NCBI GenBank assembly: GCA_015499995.1
Contig: JADNRV010000025.1
Coordinates: 62,001-126,000 of the forward strand
DNA length: 64,000 bases
Direction of reading: 5' to 3'
From: Flammula alnicola
Taxonomy: Eukaryota; Basidiomycota; Agaricomycetes; Agaricales; Strophariaceae
The notes beneath the pieces are model-generated. The model was given only the letters and a program-made list of their open reading frames with translations, was not told the DNA's origin and did not search any database. This document shows, one piece after another, positions 10,163 to 21,156 of this stretch (its first letter is position 1; each line of letters starts with the position of its first letter). Made by a program: the position numbers and the translations under genes.

Positions 10163-11371
10163 TTACAACGGAATTGACTTCAAAATATTCTCCTCGATCG
10201 CATGACCTAATCCCTCTGTCGTCCCGTTCCCATGCATGTCAGGGGTCAGTAAATCAGACTCTCCTCGTAATTGCGCATCTTTAGCGCCTTTCAACACCAC
10301 CTCTATAGCTCGCATGACAGCATCAGCAGCCTCCTTTTCGCCAAGATGTTCCAACATCATTTGACCCGCCCAAATCATCCCCACTGGGTTGGCAATTCCC
10401 TTTCCCGCGATATCAGGAGCGCTTCCATGGACGGGCTCGAAGAGGCTGGGCATCCACTCTTTACCAGGTTGCCAACGCTTGGCCGATGGGTTCAGATTGG
10501 CCGATGGTGCGATGCCTATTGTACCAGTGCAGGCTGGTCCAAGATCGGATAATATATCACCAAAGAGGTTTGATCCCACGACGACGTCGAAGATATGCGG
10601 TCTCTGGACGAAGTGGGCGCAGAGAATATCGATGTGGTATTTTTCGACCTTCACGTCGGGATACTCCTTGCCAATCGTCTCGACACGCTCGTCCCAATAG
10701 GGCATAGTGATGGAGATACCATTCGACTTTGTCGCTGAGGTCAATTTCTTCGCTGGGCGACTCCTAGCTAGCTCGAAGGCATAGCGTACTACTCTATCCA
10801 CACCTATCCGCGTGAATACCGTATTTTGAATAACCGTTTCACGATCCGTGCCTTCGAAGATCTTTCCTCCGATTGAGCTATATTCTCCTTCGGTGTTCTC
10901 TCTTACCGTCACGAAATCGATTGGTTTCCCGTCACGATTTGCGAGAGGAGATGTTACACCGGGAACGAGACGGCATGGGCGTAGATTGATGTACTGGTCG
11001 AATTCGCGACGGAAGAGCAATAAACTTCCCCACAAGGAAATGTGGTCAGGGACTGTGGCGGGATCACCCACTGTTACCCAAAACGGTTCAATAAAAAAAT
11101 CAGTGACGCGTAGGTTTACAGGAGGAATCGACATACCTGCTCCAAAGTATATCGCGTCGCAATCCTGCAAGAGCTGCTTCCAGTCGTCCGGGAGCATTTT
11201 TCCGTGTTCATGGTAGTAGGTACAAGATGCCCATGGATATTGGCGCCATTCTAATTGGAACCCAAATACTTTGGCAGCTGCCTCCAAGCAGCGCAAGGCA
11301 GGAGGCATAACTTCAGTCCCTATTCCATCTCCTGGCAAGACTGCGATGGTATACGAGCGATTTGGAGACAT
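10163..11371 (-). CDS. Tartrate/D-malate/isopropylmalate dehydrogenase-family enzyme
   Basis: The protein belongs to the NAD(P)+-dependent beta-decarboxylating dehydrogenase family (isocitrate, isopropylmalate, tartrate/D-malate). Visible signatures are VLPGDGIGTEV at residue 10, DHISLWGSLL and RPCRLVPGV for substrate binding, VRENTEGEYSS, the adenine-site block VVVGSNLFGDILSDLGP with the metal-binding Asp residues, and LFEPVHGSAPDIAGKGIANP near the end. The reading frame is open for 402 codons but contains a 66-bp intron at 11071-11136 (GTATGT...AACAG) with no stop and a multiple of three. Removing it restores the family sequence FGAVGDPATVPDHISLWG and gives 380 aa. Spacing resembles tartrate dehydrogenase more than isocitrate dehydrogenase, but substrate cannot be decided. 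No targeting peptide is evident, so it is probably cytosolic. Confidence 0.9.
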   Translation of the reverse strand: MSPNRSYTIAVLPGDGIGTEVMPPALRCLEAAAKVFGFQLEWRQYPWASCTYYHEHGKMLPDDWKQLLQDCDAIYFGAGMSIPPVNLRVTDFFIEPFWVTVGDPATVPDHISLWGSLLLFRREFDQYINLRPCRLVPGVTSPLANRDGKPIDFVTVRENTEGEYSSIGGKIFEGTDRETVIQNTVFTRIGVDRVVRYAFELARSRPAKKLTSATKSNGISITMPYWDERVETIGKEYPDVKVEKYHIDILCAHFVQRPHIFDVVVGSNLFGDILSDLGPACTGTIGIAPSANLNPSAKRWQPGKEWMPSLFEPVHGSAPDIAGKGIANPVGMIWAGQMMLEHLGEKEAADAVMRAIEVVLKGAKDAQLRGESDLLTPDMHGNGTTEGLGHAIEENILKSIPL

Positions 11372-12101
11372 TGTGGCTTATCGTGGTCGTAATGGGGCTA
11401 CTTTTGCGGCTTCAATGCGGACTGTCGGGAGTTATGGGAAGGATTACGTCGGCTTTATCGGCCCGCAATATTGTCCCACCGATCACATCGTGTGAATTTA
11501 TCCCAAAGTGGGATTCACGCATGTCCCTGACAATTCCTGTCAAAACTTGATTCAAACCTCCACATCGAACGACCTTGCAACAAGGCGAGGGGGAACCTAC
11601 GCAAGTCCGCTATGGCGAATTCGCATTTCCCAATGGTGCCATGTCATAACCAAATTACACTTTTCTTATCAATGCCTCATTCCTCGAAGCCTTCGCGAGA
11701 GCTTCATACATATTGCGAACAATGAGAAGTGTACGTACACGTCCGTCATTCGTAGCCGTTAACTGGAACCTAAAGGATTTTTAAACAGGGTCCCTGGCAT
11801 GCATTATGGTCCAACTCTCGTTCTTGCACGACCCATGCCTCGAATTGAGTCGCGAGATCGATCGCCGACTGTTTGAGTCCTTTTGGATGGGACCACACCA
11901 GGACCACACACTACGTCGTTCTTAAACCTCAATTATATCGCGTCATGAAAATTTCTTGACCGGTTGCTATCTTTTGCGTCCCATACAGGGCCGCGCGAAT
12001 ACCCGCACCACGAGGAGACAACAGATAAAAGGCCTCGTTCCTCAAAAAAATGACTGCCTCCGTCCTCTGGCCTCTGTCTGAACTGAACTCTACCACTCAC
12101 G
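11372..12101. other. Shared upstream region between two divergent genes
   Basis: About 730 bp separate the start of the dehydrogenase (minus) from the start of the F-box gene (plus). Only short motif-free ORFs occur, so it probably holds both promoters. Confidence 0.4.
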
Positions 12102-13945
12102 ATGGGTAAGCTCGACGATACCCCGATTGCTCTCAACTCACCGTTCGTCTTTCAGGTAACATGCATTCTAACTCTTTCCTCCTCTTCGACATGGCCCTCA
12201 ATCCGTCCTCTGCCCAAAGTGCATGAGCTAACATTCGACATTCCTTCCCTAACATTCGACCGCGTCCAAGGAGACCACGTCACAACCTCAGCATTTCCCT
12301 TATTCAGGCTGCCAGTCGAATTGTTCTCTCACATCTTGGGCTACCTCTCAACCAACGACCTCAAGTCTCTGGGTCTCGTTGACCGAGATTGTCGACGAGT
12401 AACAGCCCCATATTATTTTAAGGATATGAAGACGTATTTCGCCCCCGACAAATGCAGTCACCTTTTCCGAGAGATTTCATGTCAGGCGACCTCGAATGTT
12501 CCAGCCCAACTATCCCCTTCACGCATCGCCTCTTGCGTTCGACGTTTGACAGTCGCGTCCGATTCGCCCAATCGACCCATACCCGATTACTCGACCATTG
12601 TGTCGGAGTACGAGGGTCTGCCCATCGAAGACGTGGATATTCCTCTCACCTCTTTCCTACGGTCCATCTCCAGCGTCGTCGAGAAATCCTTGCCCAACCT
12701 CCATATTCTGGATTGGGATGCACCCACATTCATCTCCCGATCGTTCTTGATTCCGTTCTTTCCTCTCCCGCTAAACATCTGCGCTTGAGGGGCGTGATGT
12801 TCAAGGACGACATAGTCGTTTCTTCTCCCAGTCCTTCGTTGTCGCTCGAAACGCTTAGTCTTCAGGTCTCGTGGCCAAGTCCCGCGAATCAACGCAAAAC
12901 TCTTTATTTCTTCGACGATTTTTTCGCCGTACTGCATCCAGTCTTCGCCAGCTAATCTGGAATGGGTATCTGAGCAACGACGAAATTCATGTCTCCGACG
13001 ATATGCCCCCATTTCCCAACCTTCGGTCTGTGTCTTTCGACACAGTCTCCTCAAACAGCGACAAAATACTTCGCCACTTCCTCGGCCCGTATACCCGTGT
13101 GGAAACCCTCTGTATGGATTCAATGACGACATCGACACAGAAGTTCTACCGAACGCGGGGTTACATCCCATCCTTGAAACGGTTCTGCTGGCTTAATCAC
13201 GGCCAAGGAGATGCTTCGCCGTACGACGACATCATTCTCTTCCTGGAGAACAACCCCCAGCTTGAGGCACTGCATATCCCAGACCCCGTTCTGCCAACAT
13301 TCATCGGCCTCTCCCTTCTTCCGACATTACAGAGCCACTTCGACGCATTAGTGTCCCTCCATCTCGTGTGGGCATCTTCGAGCATCCACGATGAGTCTTT
13401 GCAGGCTATCTCCTCCATTTCCACTCTTCGGCATCTCTGGTGTCAGCCGGAAATCAAGATATGGTCCGGAATACCTGGGAAATCGACCATGCGTCTATTC
13501 TTAACATCTCTCACCCCTGGCCCGCCTTGAGATACTCGCCTTCTCTCGGGATACCTACACTGTTAACGCCCATCCCCTTGCGCCTAGATTCTGTGATTAT
13601 TATGCCAGCAAAGCGCTACCCGTCGACTTGGATATCTCGAAATACCTTTCTGCCTCTGATCTCGATATTTATCGAGGAAAAAGTGTCGACTTCGGGCAAG
13701 GTATGACACAACGGATCGAAATGCGTCGTCTGGCATGGGAGAGTTGGCATGCGGAGCGTATGTTGGCAGTTGCGAATGATTATTCTGTAATTTTCCCTGC
13801 CTTACGTTGGTCGTTTATCGGCCAGCTAGCGATGTCTACTTGCCGACCGGGATGCCTCGCTCTAATCCATACCCCACCGCAAAGAGAGCCATGTCTAGCC
13901 TCTTTACACAAGAAGCTGTCAATGACACTCTGGCGTCCGATCTGA
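12102..13945 (+). pseudogene. F-box protein with leucine-rich-repeat-like body, three frameshifts
   Basis: An N-terminal F-box reads FPLFRLPVELFSHILGYLS followed by LKSLGLVDRDCRRVTAPYYF, the Skp1-binding domain of SCF ubiquitin ligase adaptors. The rest has LRR-like stretches (LPNLHILDW, FPNLRSVSFD, PQLEALHIPD, STLRHLWC), typical of the large Agaricomycete F-box families. The reading frame changes three times: near 12740 (to a frame with SSPAKHLRLRGVMFKDD), near 12950 (to LRQLIWNGYLSNDEIHVSDD) and near 13525 (to LEILAFSRDTYTVNAHP). Each is repaired by one added base. The C-terminal end is uncertain. A first short intron after ATGG is possible. It is either a pseudogene or a gene with assembly indels. 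Confidence 0.75.
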
Positions 13946-14710
13946 TTATAAATTTGTAACGGTGTACCTGCAATGCGGATACACCTTTCCACATGCATGT
14001 ATGTTGGAAAGGGGGTTATCAGGTGATCTCGGTAGTTAGAGTTTACAAAAATTTCGGCTGCTCTATCATTGTCATCCATTGTTGGATCATCGACCTTAAA
14101 ATTAAACATGTGCAAAGAAAGACAAATGGGCGACTGTGCAGCGCTCTCAACTTCTTGATAACTTTGACACCACCCACTTCCGCCCATGTCACCGTTCGGA
14201 AGACCCTGTTCAGACTCAATTGCTGTTCATTTTTGGCATATATTTCACAACGGTCGTGTGCTATAGATTGTAGCATCACGAAGCCTCTGACAAAGAAGCT
14301 TCTTTTAATACCTGGGGGCGTCCCCGAAGTCCGATCGCGACTTGTGCAACGAATCATCTCCTCTGGTCAATGTATGCTGAATTGCTGCTCGGATGTTTCA
14401 GAAGTCATCCCCCTGTCCCTTTATGAATAATGTTCTTTTCAAGGGCAAAGCTCCGGATACTGGACTCAATAAGGTGGAGATAACCATATCCTTTTGCAGA
14501 GGTGGTTTTCTCAGGCCTACATCGTATCTGTCTTGTTCTCTCGATACATTCAATGGTGGTACTAGTCTATTTCTGGAGCCAGTCTAATAATAGGTCCTCA
14601 CATGGGTGTGTCGCCTATGGGGCGCTGATTTCTCACCAGAGTTCCCGGATAAAAGGTCGTCGTACAAACGGGAGTCCACGAGCTTCTTTGACTCCTCATC
14701 CCACCGTACC
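13946..14710. other. Intergenic region upstream of the transporter
   Basis: No gene was recognised, only short ORFs without motifs. The last 200 bp presumably carry the transporter promoter. The in-frame upstream ATG at 14606 is less likely to be used than the one at 14711. Confidence 0.4.
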
Positions 14711-17287
14711 ATGGCGTCCAGCATTGCGAATATTGCGATGGCAGAACCCATCCACCTCAATGAGAAGCTCGACGAGAAGGTCGATCGTGCCTCTTCTCTT
14801 GAGTCATCAGAGGTCCATACCAATCGCGGAAAACCCGTCTTCGAAGATTACTTGCACTTCGCCGCTCTTCAGCGATTAGAGGAGGACGGTGGCCTTGAGA
14901 AGGTCTCCACCGAGATGAACTGGTTCCAAAAGCTATCCGAACACAAAGGCAAGAACGTGAACGTGGACGTCCGAAACGTTAAGCCTATCCCTATGACGGC
15001 GGATGAGGAAGAACGAGCGAACGCATCTCGGGCGCTGCGTTTGGCCTCGTGGGCATCTGTATTTTATTTGATCACGACAGACATCCTCGGACCTTTCAAT
15101 GCGCCCTTCGCCATTTCGACGGTCGGCTGGGTTCCAGGTAAGTACTTTGCTTATCACAACCGACTGATCTAATTTTGGCGTAGGGGTTGTTCTTTACTTT
15201 GTCAGTGAGTGTCATTGATCTTGATGACTATCACCGTTCTAAATTGATATATTGTGCGACAGTGGGTGTTATGGCTCTTTACACTGGTCTCATCTTGTGG
15301 AGGTTGTTCATCCGTCTCGATTCTGGTCGCCACCCGGTCAAAACCTATGCCGATATCTCTGAACGCATTTTCGGACGAGCAGCTCGCCATATTGTCAATG
15401 TTCTCCAAAGTCTGCAGCTCATTATCAACGTAGCCTCTGATTCTGTCGTCGGTGTCGCTGCTGACGTGTCTTCAATTAGGTCGCCACAATCTGCCTAAGT
15501 AATGGACAGGCACTTTCTCAGCTATCCAATTTCAAGGTCCATATCCCCCCCGTTTTGAATTTCCATAAATGCGGCGAATCTCACGCATTTTCTGACAGCT
15601 GTGCTTCTCGGTGTGCATCGTCATATTTCCAATTGTTGGATTTATAATCGGCCAAATTCGTACGCTCAAGGTATGCTCTACTTTCGCTACTAGTTATCGG
15701 GAATTTTCACTGAAACACGCTTTAGAACTACGGGTGGCTGGCTAACGGCGCCGTATGGTAATTATATTTTTGTGGATGGTCAATATGAAGCTAATTGCAT
15801 TGATGTAGGCTCAACCTGCTTATCATCTTCACCTCCATGGGCTTTGTGGCGCACAGCGCCCCTAACTTTGCAGCGGCAAAGACTTCTTTGGGGGTTGACC
15901 CAGGCCCTGTCGTGACTCTCACATTCACCCATTTGCCTCTTTTCACCAAGGTGCTGTTTCGTCAATACCGCGATTCAAGTCCGTGACGCTAAACTGTTCC
16001 CCGTCCAGGTTAATGGTATTATGAATATGGTAACGCTCTCTTCCAAAGCATAATGGACTTCGTCCTAATTTATTCTGAAGGTTTTTGCGTATGGTGGTGC
16101 CATGATTTTCCCCGAGATGGTCGGTTTTTTATCATGTCATGTCATCGTTCTGTTTTTAGCTCATCAGCGCTTCACAGATGGCGGAGATGAAACGCCCAAT
16201 GGACTTTTGGAAAGGAATGGTCAGTAAATCGTGTTACCTGCTATAAGCGCTTCATGCCAATCAATACGTTACCTAGACCATGGCGCAAGCGCTTATTTTT
16301 GTCGCTTATCTCCTTATGGCGTCTTCGTCTATGTAAGCATCGATTCTACGGCATCTCCGCGAACTGCTAGTTGACTCGGGTCATCAGGCATTCCAAGGCC
16401 AATTTACCCTACCCCTCGCATTCCAAGGCGTTAGCAAGCATTCGTGGCAAGATTTAGGTAGGATCCTTGCAAATATTGCGGCCCAGAGTTGAAATAGAAT
16501 ATTTATTCTCAGGAAACGTTCTCTCCCTCATCACTGGAATTATCGCTGCTGGATTGTATGGAAACATTGGAATCAGTTCGTCTTCCCGCTCATGCTAAAG
16601 TCTGTGACCCTAGTGATTGGTGTTTCCCTAGAGGTTGTGTATATTAACATCGTCGAAGATTGGCTGAAAGGGCCCCGTCTTATGACGGCCAAGGGACGCG
16701 CTATATGGACGGGTATGTTCATTTTCCCAAGTACAGAGGAGGTATTCTTCAGCTGACTCCCATACCTATAGTCCTTGTCCTTGTTACTGGTCTCTCGGTT
16801 CGTGGAAATACCCTTTTCAAAAAGAAAAGAAAAACTGATCTTGAAAATAGCATTCATCATCGGCTCTGCCATCCCTCAAGTCAGACGATCACTGGTGTCA
16901 TCGCCGCCATCGCCATTATGCAGTTACTTACAGCTTCCCCCCTCTTCTGCGTCTCGGATATGATGTTATTACAGACGCTATGGGGAAGATGCTGAGTATG
17001 TTCCGGGAACTGGAGCCAAGGGTCGCGTCGACACTGGAGCGAATGGTCGCGATGGAAGAGGGTGAGTTCTATGATTTTCTAGATGAGGGTCGTTCATGAA
17101 ATACATTTATCATGTAGGGTCTATTCGGGGGCCGCGTGTGGTTCAAGCTTTCAATCTCGTCATTTTCCTTGGTGGAATGGCGATGGCTTGCCTCGGTATG
17201 TGGGGCGCTGGAGAGCAGATCAAGGCCACGTTCGCTCTCTCGGGAGCAGCGACGTCCTTCGGATGCAAGTCTCCTCTCGAAGGATAA
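14711..17287 (+). CDS. Amino-acid permease, Aa_trans (AAAP/APC) family, many small exons
   Basis: This is a multi-pass transporter of the amino acid/auxin permease type, with a cytosolic N-terminus of about 110 residues followed by about ten hydrophobic segments. Exons I can place: 14711-15137, 15184-15204, 15263-15429, 15480-15536, 15599-15670, 15726-15757, 15809-15950, 16009-16029, 16081-16119, 16178-16219, 16277-c.16333, 16388-16457, 16513-16575, 16632-16712, 16772 onward and a final exon ending 17287. Landmarks are LGPFNAPFAISTVGWVPG, LQLIINVATICLSNGQALSQ, FAYGGAMIFPEMMAEMKRP, AFQGQFTLPLAFQGVSKHSW and GNIGIKVVYINIVEDW. The frame is lost at three places, each by one missing base: about 16315 (before YGVFVY), about 16880 (before QTITGVIAA) and about 16924 (before TYSFPPLL). 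The protein is otherwise complete. The role is proton-coupled amino-acid transport, with the membrane unknown. Confidence 0.82.
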
Positions 17288-17495
17288 TCTACACGACATT
17301 ACGAAGCGCAGTGTTTTTTCGAGGTCATTTACGATATCTTCTAAAGTTCAAAGCGGTACTGTTACGACTTCTGTATATACAATATCCGTCTACTGTAAAC
17401 ATCTAAACACGTCTCATCTATCTACGGCGTACGCATGATATAACGTTAAGCTAAACACGCAACTGTTATGAAATGTGAGTCTAAAACAAACAACC

Positions 17496-20400
17496 TCAGA
17501 AATCGAGTCCCAACATGTCCTTCTTCGTGGCGATCTCGTCACGTAACATCACGATGCGACTATCAAGACGAGAGGAAAGATCCACCGAGCTCGTGGCAAG
17601 GTTTAGCGCAGCTTCCAAGTTGGCGCTGGCGCATTTCAACGCCTCCTTCCAAACCCCCTTCCTCTCCTCCTCCGAAATCGGATTAGACATGTACCCGTCG
17701 ACCTCATCAGTCGCATCCGCGTTGATAGTCAAGCTCGTCGTCGATGAGCTGCTGGCAGAGGTATCGCTAGAAGTGGAGGCGAGACTTCGGTCGATGCCAG
17801 GTCGTGCTCCCTTTGTGCACGGACACGATCCCCCTCCTCCGCCTCTTTCAAATCGAGCACTGCCAGCTCAAACGCCGCCACGCCGCCGACCCATGTGCTC
17901 ACTTTCACCGCATTCTGGTAGTCGAGGGCTTCATTAAGGAACCCACGGGACACCTCGAACTCTTTAATGGTGCGGTAGTTGATCCCTAGCAAGAGCGCTC
18001 GGACTGCGAGTTCATCGAGAGTGTCGAGGTCGTCTTCGATTCGCAGGGATGATAGAGAGGTTTTTGAACGAGGGGACAAGGGCGATTTTACGCCTCGCCG
18101 AGAACCGGACGTCGGAGAAGAGGCCTCGAGGCTGATTTTGTTCACGAATACGGGGGAGTCAGGGAACTCAGGATGTCGATGTGGGCTTGAGCGATTGATG
18201 GAGAGATACGCGCGTGATTGTTCCAGACTGTCTAATCTATGAGCGAAATAATTTATGTATGAATACTGTAGAGGGCTTACAGATTCCAATTTCTGGAAAA
18301 GGTAGCACGTCAGCCTCGATTTCATACAAGATATGTATCCATATAATGCAACGAACCATCAGCGGGACTAATTTTAACGGACTGTATGAGGTTTTGCTCG
18401 CTTCCTGTTCTCCGTAGATGTTTTTCTTTGTAGAAAGCGACTATAAAGGGGATACCATGAATCAGTCACCTTAAATTGGATTGGTTAGGACATACGTTTC
18501 TTCTTGATAAACACCTCCGTAGGCAAATCCTTTCCGCTAATTTTCTTCTTATCGATTAGGTCGGGAATAGCATCCAGCAGACTCTGCGCCTTTTCAAAGT
18601 TACCAAGTGAATAGTAGCATCCTAAAATCGAGAGTAATTAAGAACGATTCGACGAAGAACAATAAATATTCATCACCAGCCGCGATGAAGTAGTAAGTTC
18701 CATGACTCCTGCAGAGCCGGAAGTTGGTGAATGTAGAATTACAGGAGTGAATAGGGACGAACCATGAGTTTAACTCCGTGATTCTTATGAATGCATCCGC
18801 GCCTCTTGGTATCGACTTTGGCTCAGTAGTGTCCACGCGAGTTCGAAAATAAGCTAAGAGACGACCAAGCATGTAATGAATAATCGTGCGTTTACACGAC
18901 GAGAAGAAGAGAGAGAGCTTACGAGCATGTCTGCCTGAGCAAATGAATGTTTTCGGACGTCTTTCAGGCCACTTTGCAACACAAGGATTGCACCCTCGGC
19001 GTCGTATGACATTCGCATGATTTTGGCCTATTTGATATCAGCTACAACATCGACACTGCGTGATGAACACAAGACGTACGCGGTTTAGAATCCATAACGC
19101 GCCCTCAGGATACCGCGTGGCAATTCTGATCAAGAGTAAGACACAAGCTCGAGATGACACGAGGGTAGGATTACTTGTCGACAATTACTTGATACTCGGC
19201 AAGAATCTTAGCCTCGTTCGCTTGATATCCTGAGAGCAGAAGTACAACGCCATGGTATGTCATCAATACTAGGCTGTACATGATCAATAACGTTGCCTGG
19301 CGAAATACCAACAAGTCACCGACCCTGCAAAGACCCCATGCACGTCGTGCTTTGTCGCCGATAGCGACAGAGCCTGCAACGCAAGCTTACGATCATGCTT
19401 GAATCCAAGAAACCCAACAAGACCCCTATTTGGACACGTCCATCAGCCATAAAAATAGAATCGGGTGACGAGAGACGGGCAACGCACTGGATCTTTTTCG
19501 GTAGCAGCGAAAAGACAAGGTTGAAAAGCCCAAAGCCGAAGGCGCTACCAGCAACGATCAGATCCTCAACCGGGCCATCGGGCACCACGTGGCTATCTGA
19601 TTGGATGAGCAGTGTTGGCGTAGATGCTGTGCCGACCCATCTAGAGAAGAAGCCTCCAGGCCTGATAGCAGGAGCAGGAGCGACAGGTGCAGGAATAGTT
19701 GCTGCGCTGGCCGCAGATGACGTGGATGACTCCGAATTGAGGGACTTCAGGGAGGGCTTGTGATGCAGAGCGGCAGGCATTGATGGTGACACGGTGATGC
19801 GCGCTGAGGACGGTGACAAAGCAACCGTGGTTGTGGGGTCGAAATTCGGAGGTTGGGGAAGCCCTTGAGGGAAGACAGTCTTGTAAAGTCTATAGAGGAG
19901 AAATAGTCAGAATTTTGTGATGGTAATAGGGGAAGGGCGATTCACTTTGTGAACTTTGAATGAGCACTGTTCGGGAGTCAAAGAATGTCAAAATGGATCA
20001 GACGAATCTCACCTGTTCAGAGAATACCTATGATTTATTTAGAATAGAAGTCGCAGCGTATTTTACAGAAAAGCTCACATGCACTGAAGATATCCCATAT
20101 AAGATTCACTGCGGAAAAATCAGATAAGCGAGTAGAGGATACAAGTCGACGTTCACACCTGAGCGCCTGAGTCAAGCCCAACAACACTACAGCGTCAGCA
20201 TTGAGAATCTCCCACTCCAGCCCATGGTGAAATCGACTATGATGAGACAGGTCGCGAGGCTTCGGATTACGCATATGCTTTCTGGTGCCAGCTTCAGATA
20301 ACGACAGACAGCGGGTCGCCTCTGCCATTAATCCGGACTGCGGCCTGCTGTCAATATTAGGGTACGCGAAAAGATGTAAGGACAGCCGCACCTCCATACC

Positions 20401-20580
20401 GAGCGCTGCCTCAAGAAATGCGCATACCCCCAAACCCATGAGATGAAAAGGGTCATCCCGCTGTTTAAAGTGTTCCCGGGCGGACACGATATCATTCGAG
20501 AAGAGGTAGTCGAACCCTTTCGTGGCGCTAAGCAACAGTTCGGCGTTGGGGTGGGCATGGTGGGGCTGGGAATCAGACAT
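17496..20580 (-). CDS. IML2: IML2/TTC39-like TPR protein (DUF3808)
   Basis: The start at 20580 gives a protein beginning [27 protein letters not shown], then [50 protein letters not shown] and [10 protein letters not shown]. These are followed by a low-complexity Ser/Ala/Pro linker, [74 protein letters not shown] and [13 protein letters not shown]. The protein ends [23 protein letters not shown]. This order matches fungal IML2 (inclusion-body clearance, lipid-droplet and mitochondrial outer membrane linked) and animal TTC39. Several introns are multiples of three and stopless, so the ORF appears longer than the mRNA. Near 17770-17830 the frame changes between the [22 protein letters not shown] segment and the C-terminal helix, by either a one-base deletion or an unplaced short intron. 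Confidence 0.8.
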
Positions 20581-21156
20581 TCTGGGAGATGTTTAGCTTT
20601 GCAATTCTTCCGGGATATGTATGCAGGTTGAAGGAAAATGAAGATGGATGTAGTGTTATTCAGGCGAAACAAAATGCTCAGCGCTCACCACCTCAACCCG
20701 GCCCGGTGGCTGACGTGATCCAAGAAAAGCCACCCGGCTCATCGGCATCGGACATCCTTCCCACGGCCCGTAACTTGTTTGAACGCTTACGGTGGCGGTT
20801 TGCTTGCAACTCCACCTATTTCCTTCACATTTCCTTGCCCTCTTTCTGCGATTGTTCTTTTATAATATTTCCATAAAACTGACCATGTTTTTAAATCTCT
20901 GGAAGGACGTTTCCAGTGACTACGTACAGGACGGTCCAGCGACGTTCACATACACATTCGCAAGCCAATTTTACTTACGGCGGGAAAGGCAAGTCTATTG
21001 ATAACTCTTCCTTATACAAAACTCAGTCCAAATGATTCACAGGCTGTGATCTACTTCATATGAACGTTGCTCTAGAATGTCTCACGGCTCTGAAAAACGA
21101 TGTTGTCCGTGGCTAAAAAAAAATTGAAGCGCGTTATAATTACAATGACTCCCAAC

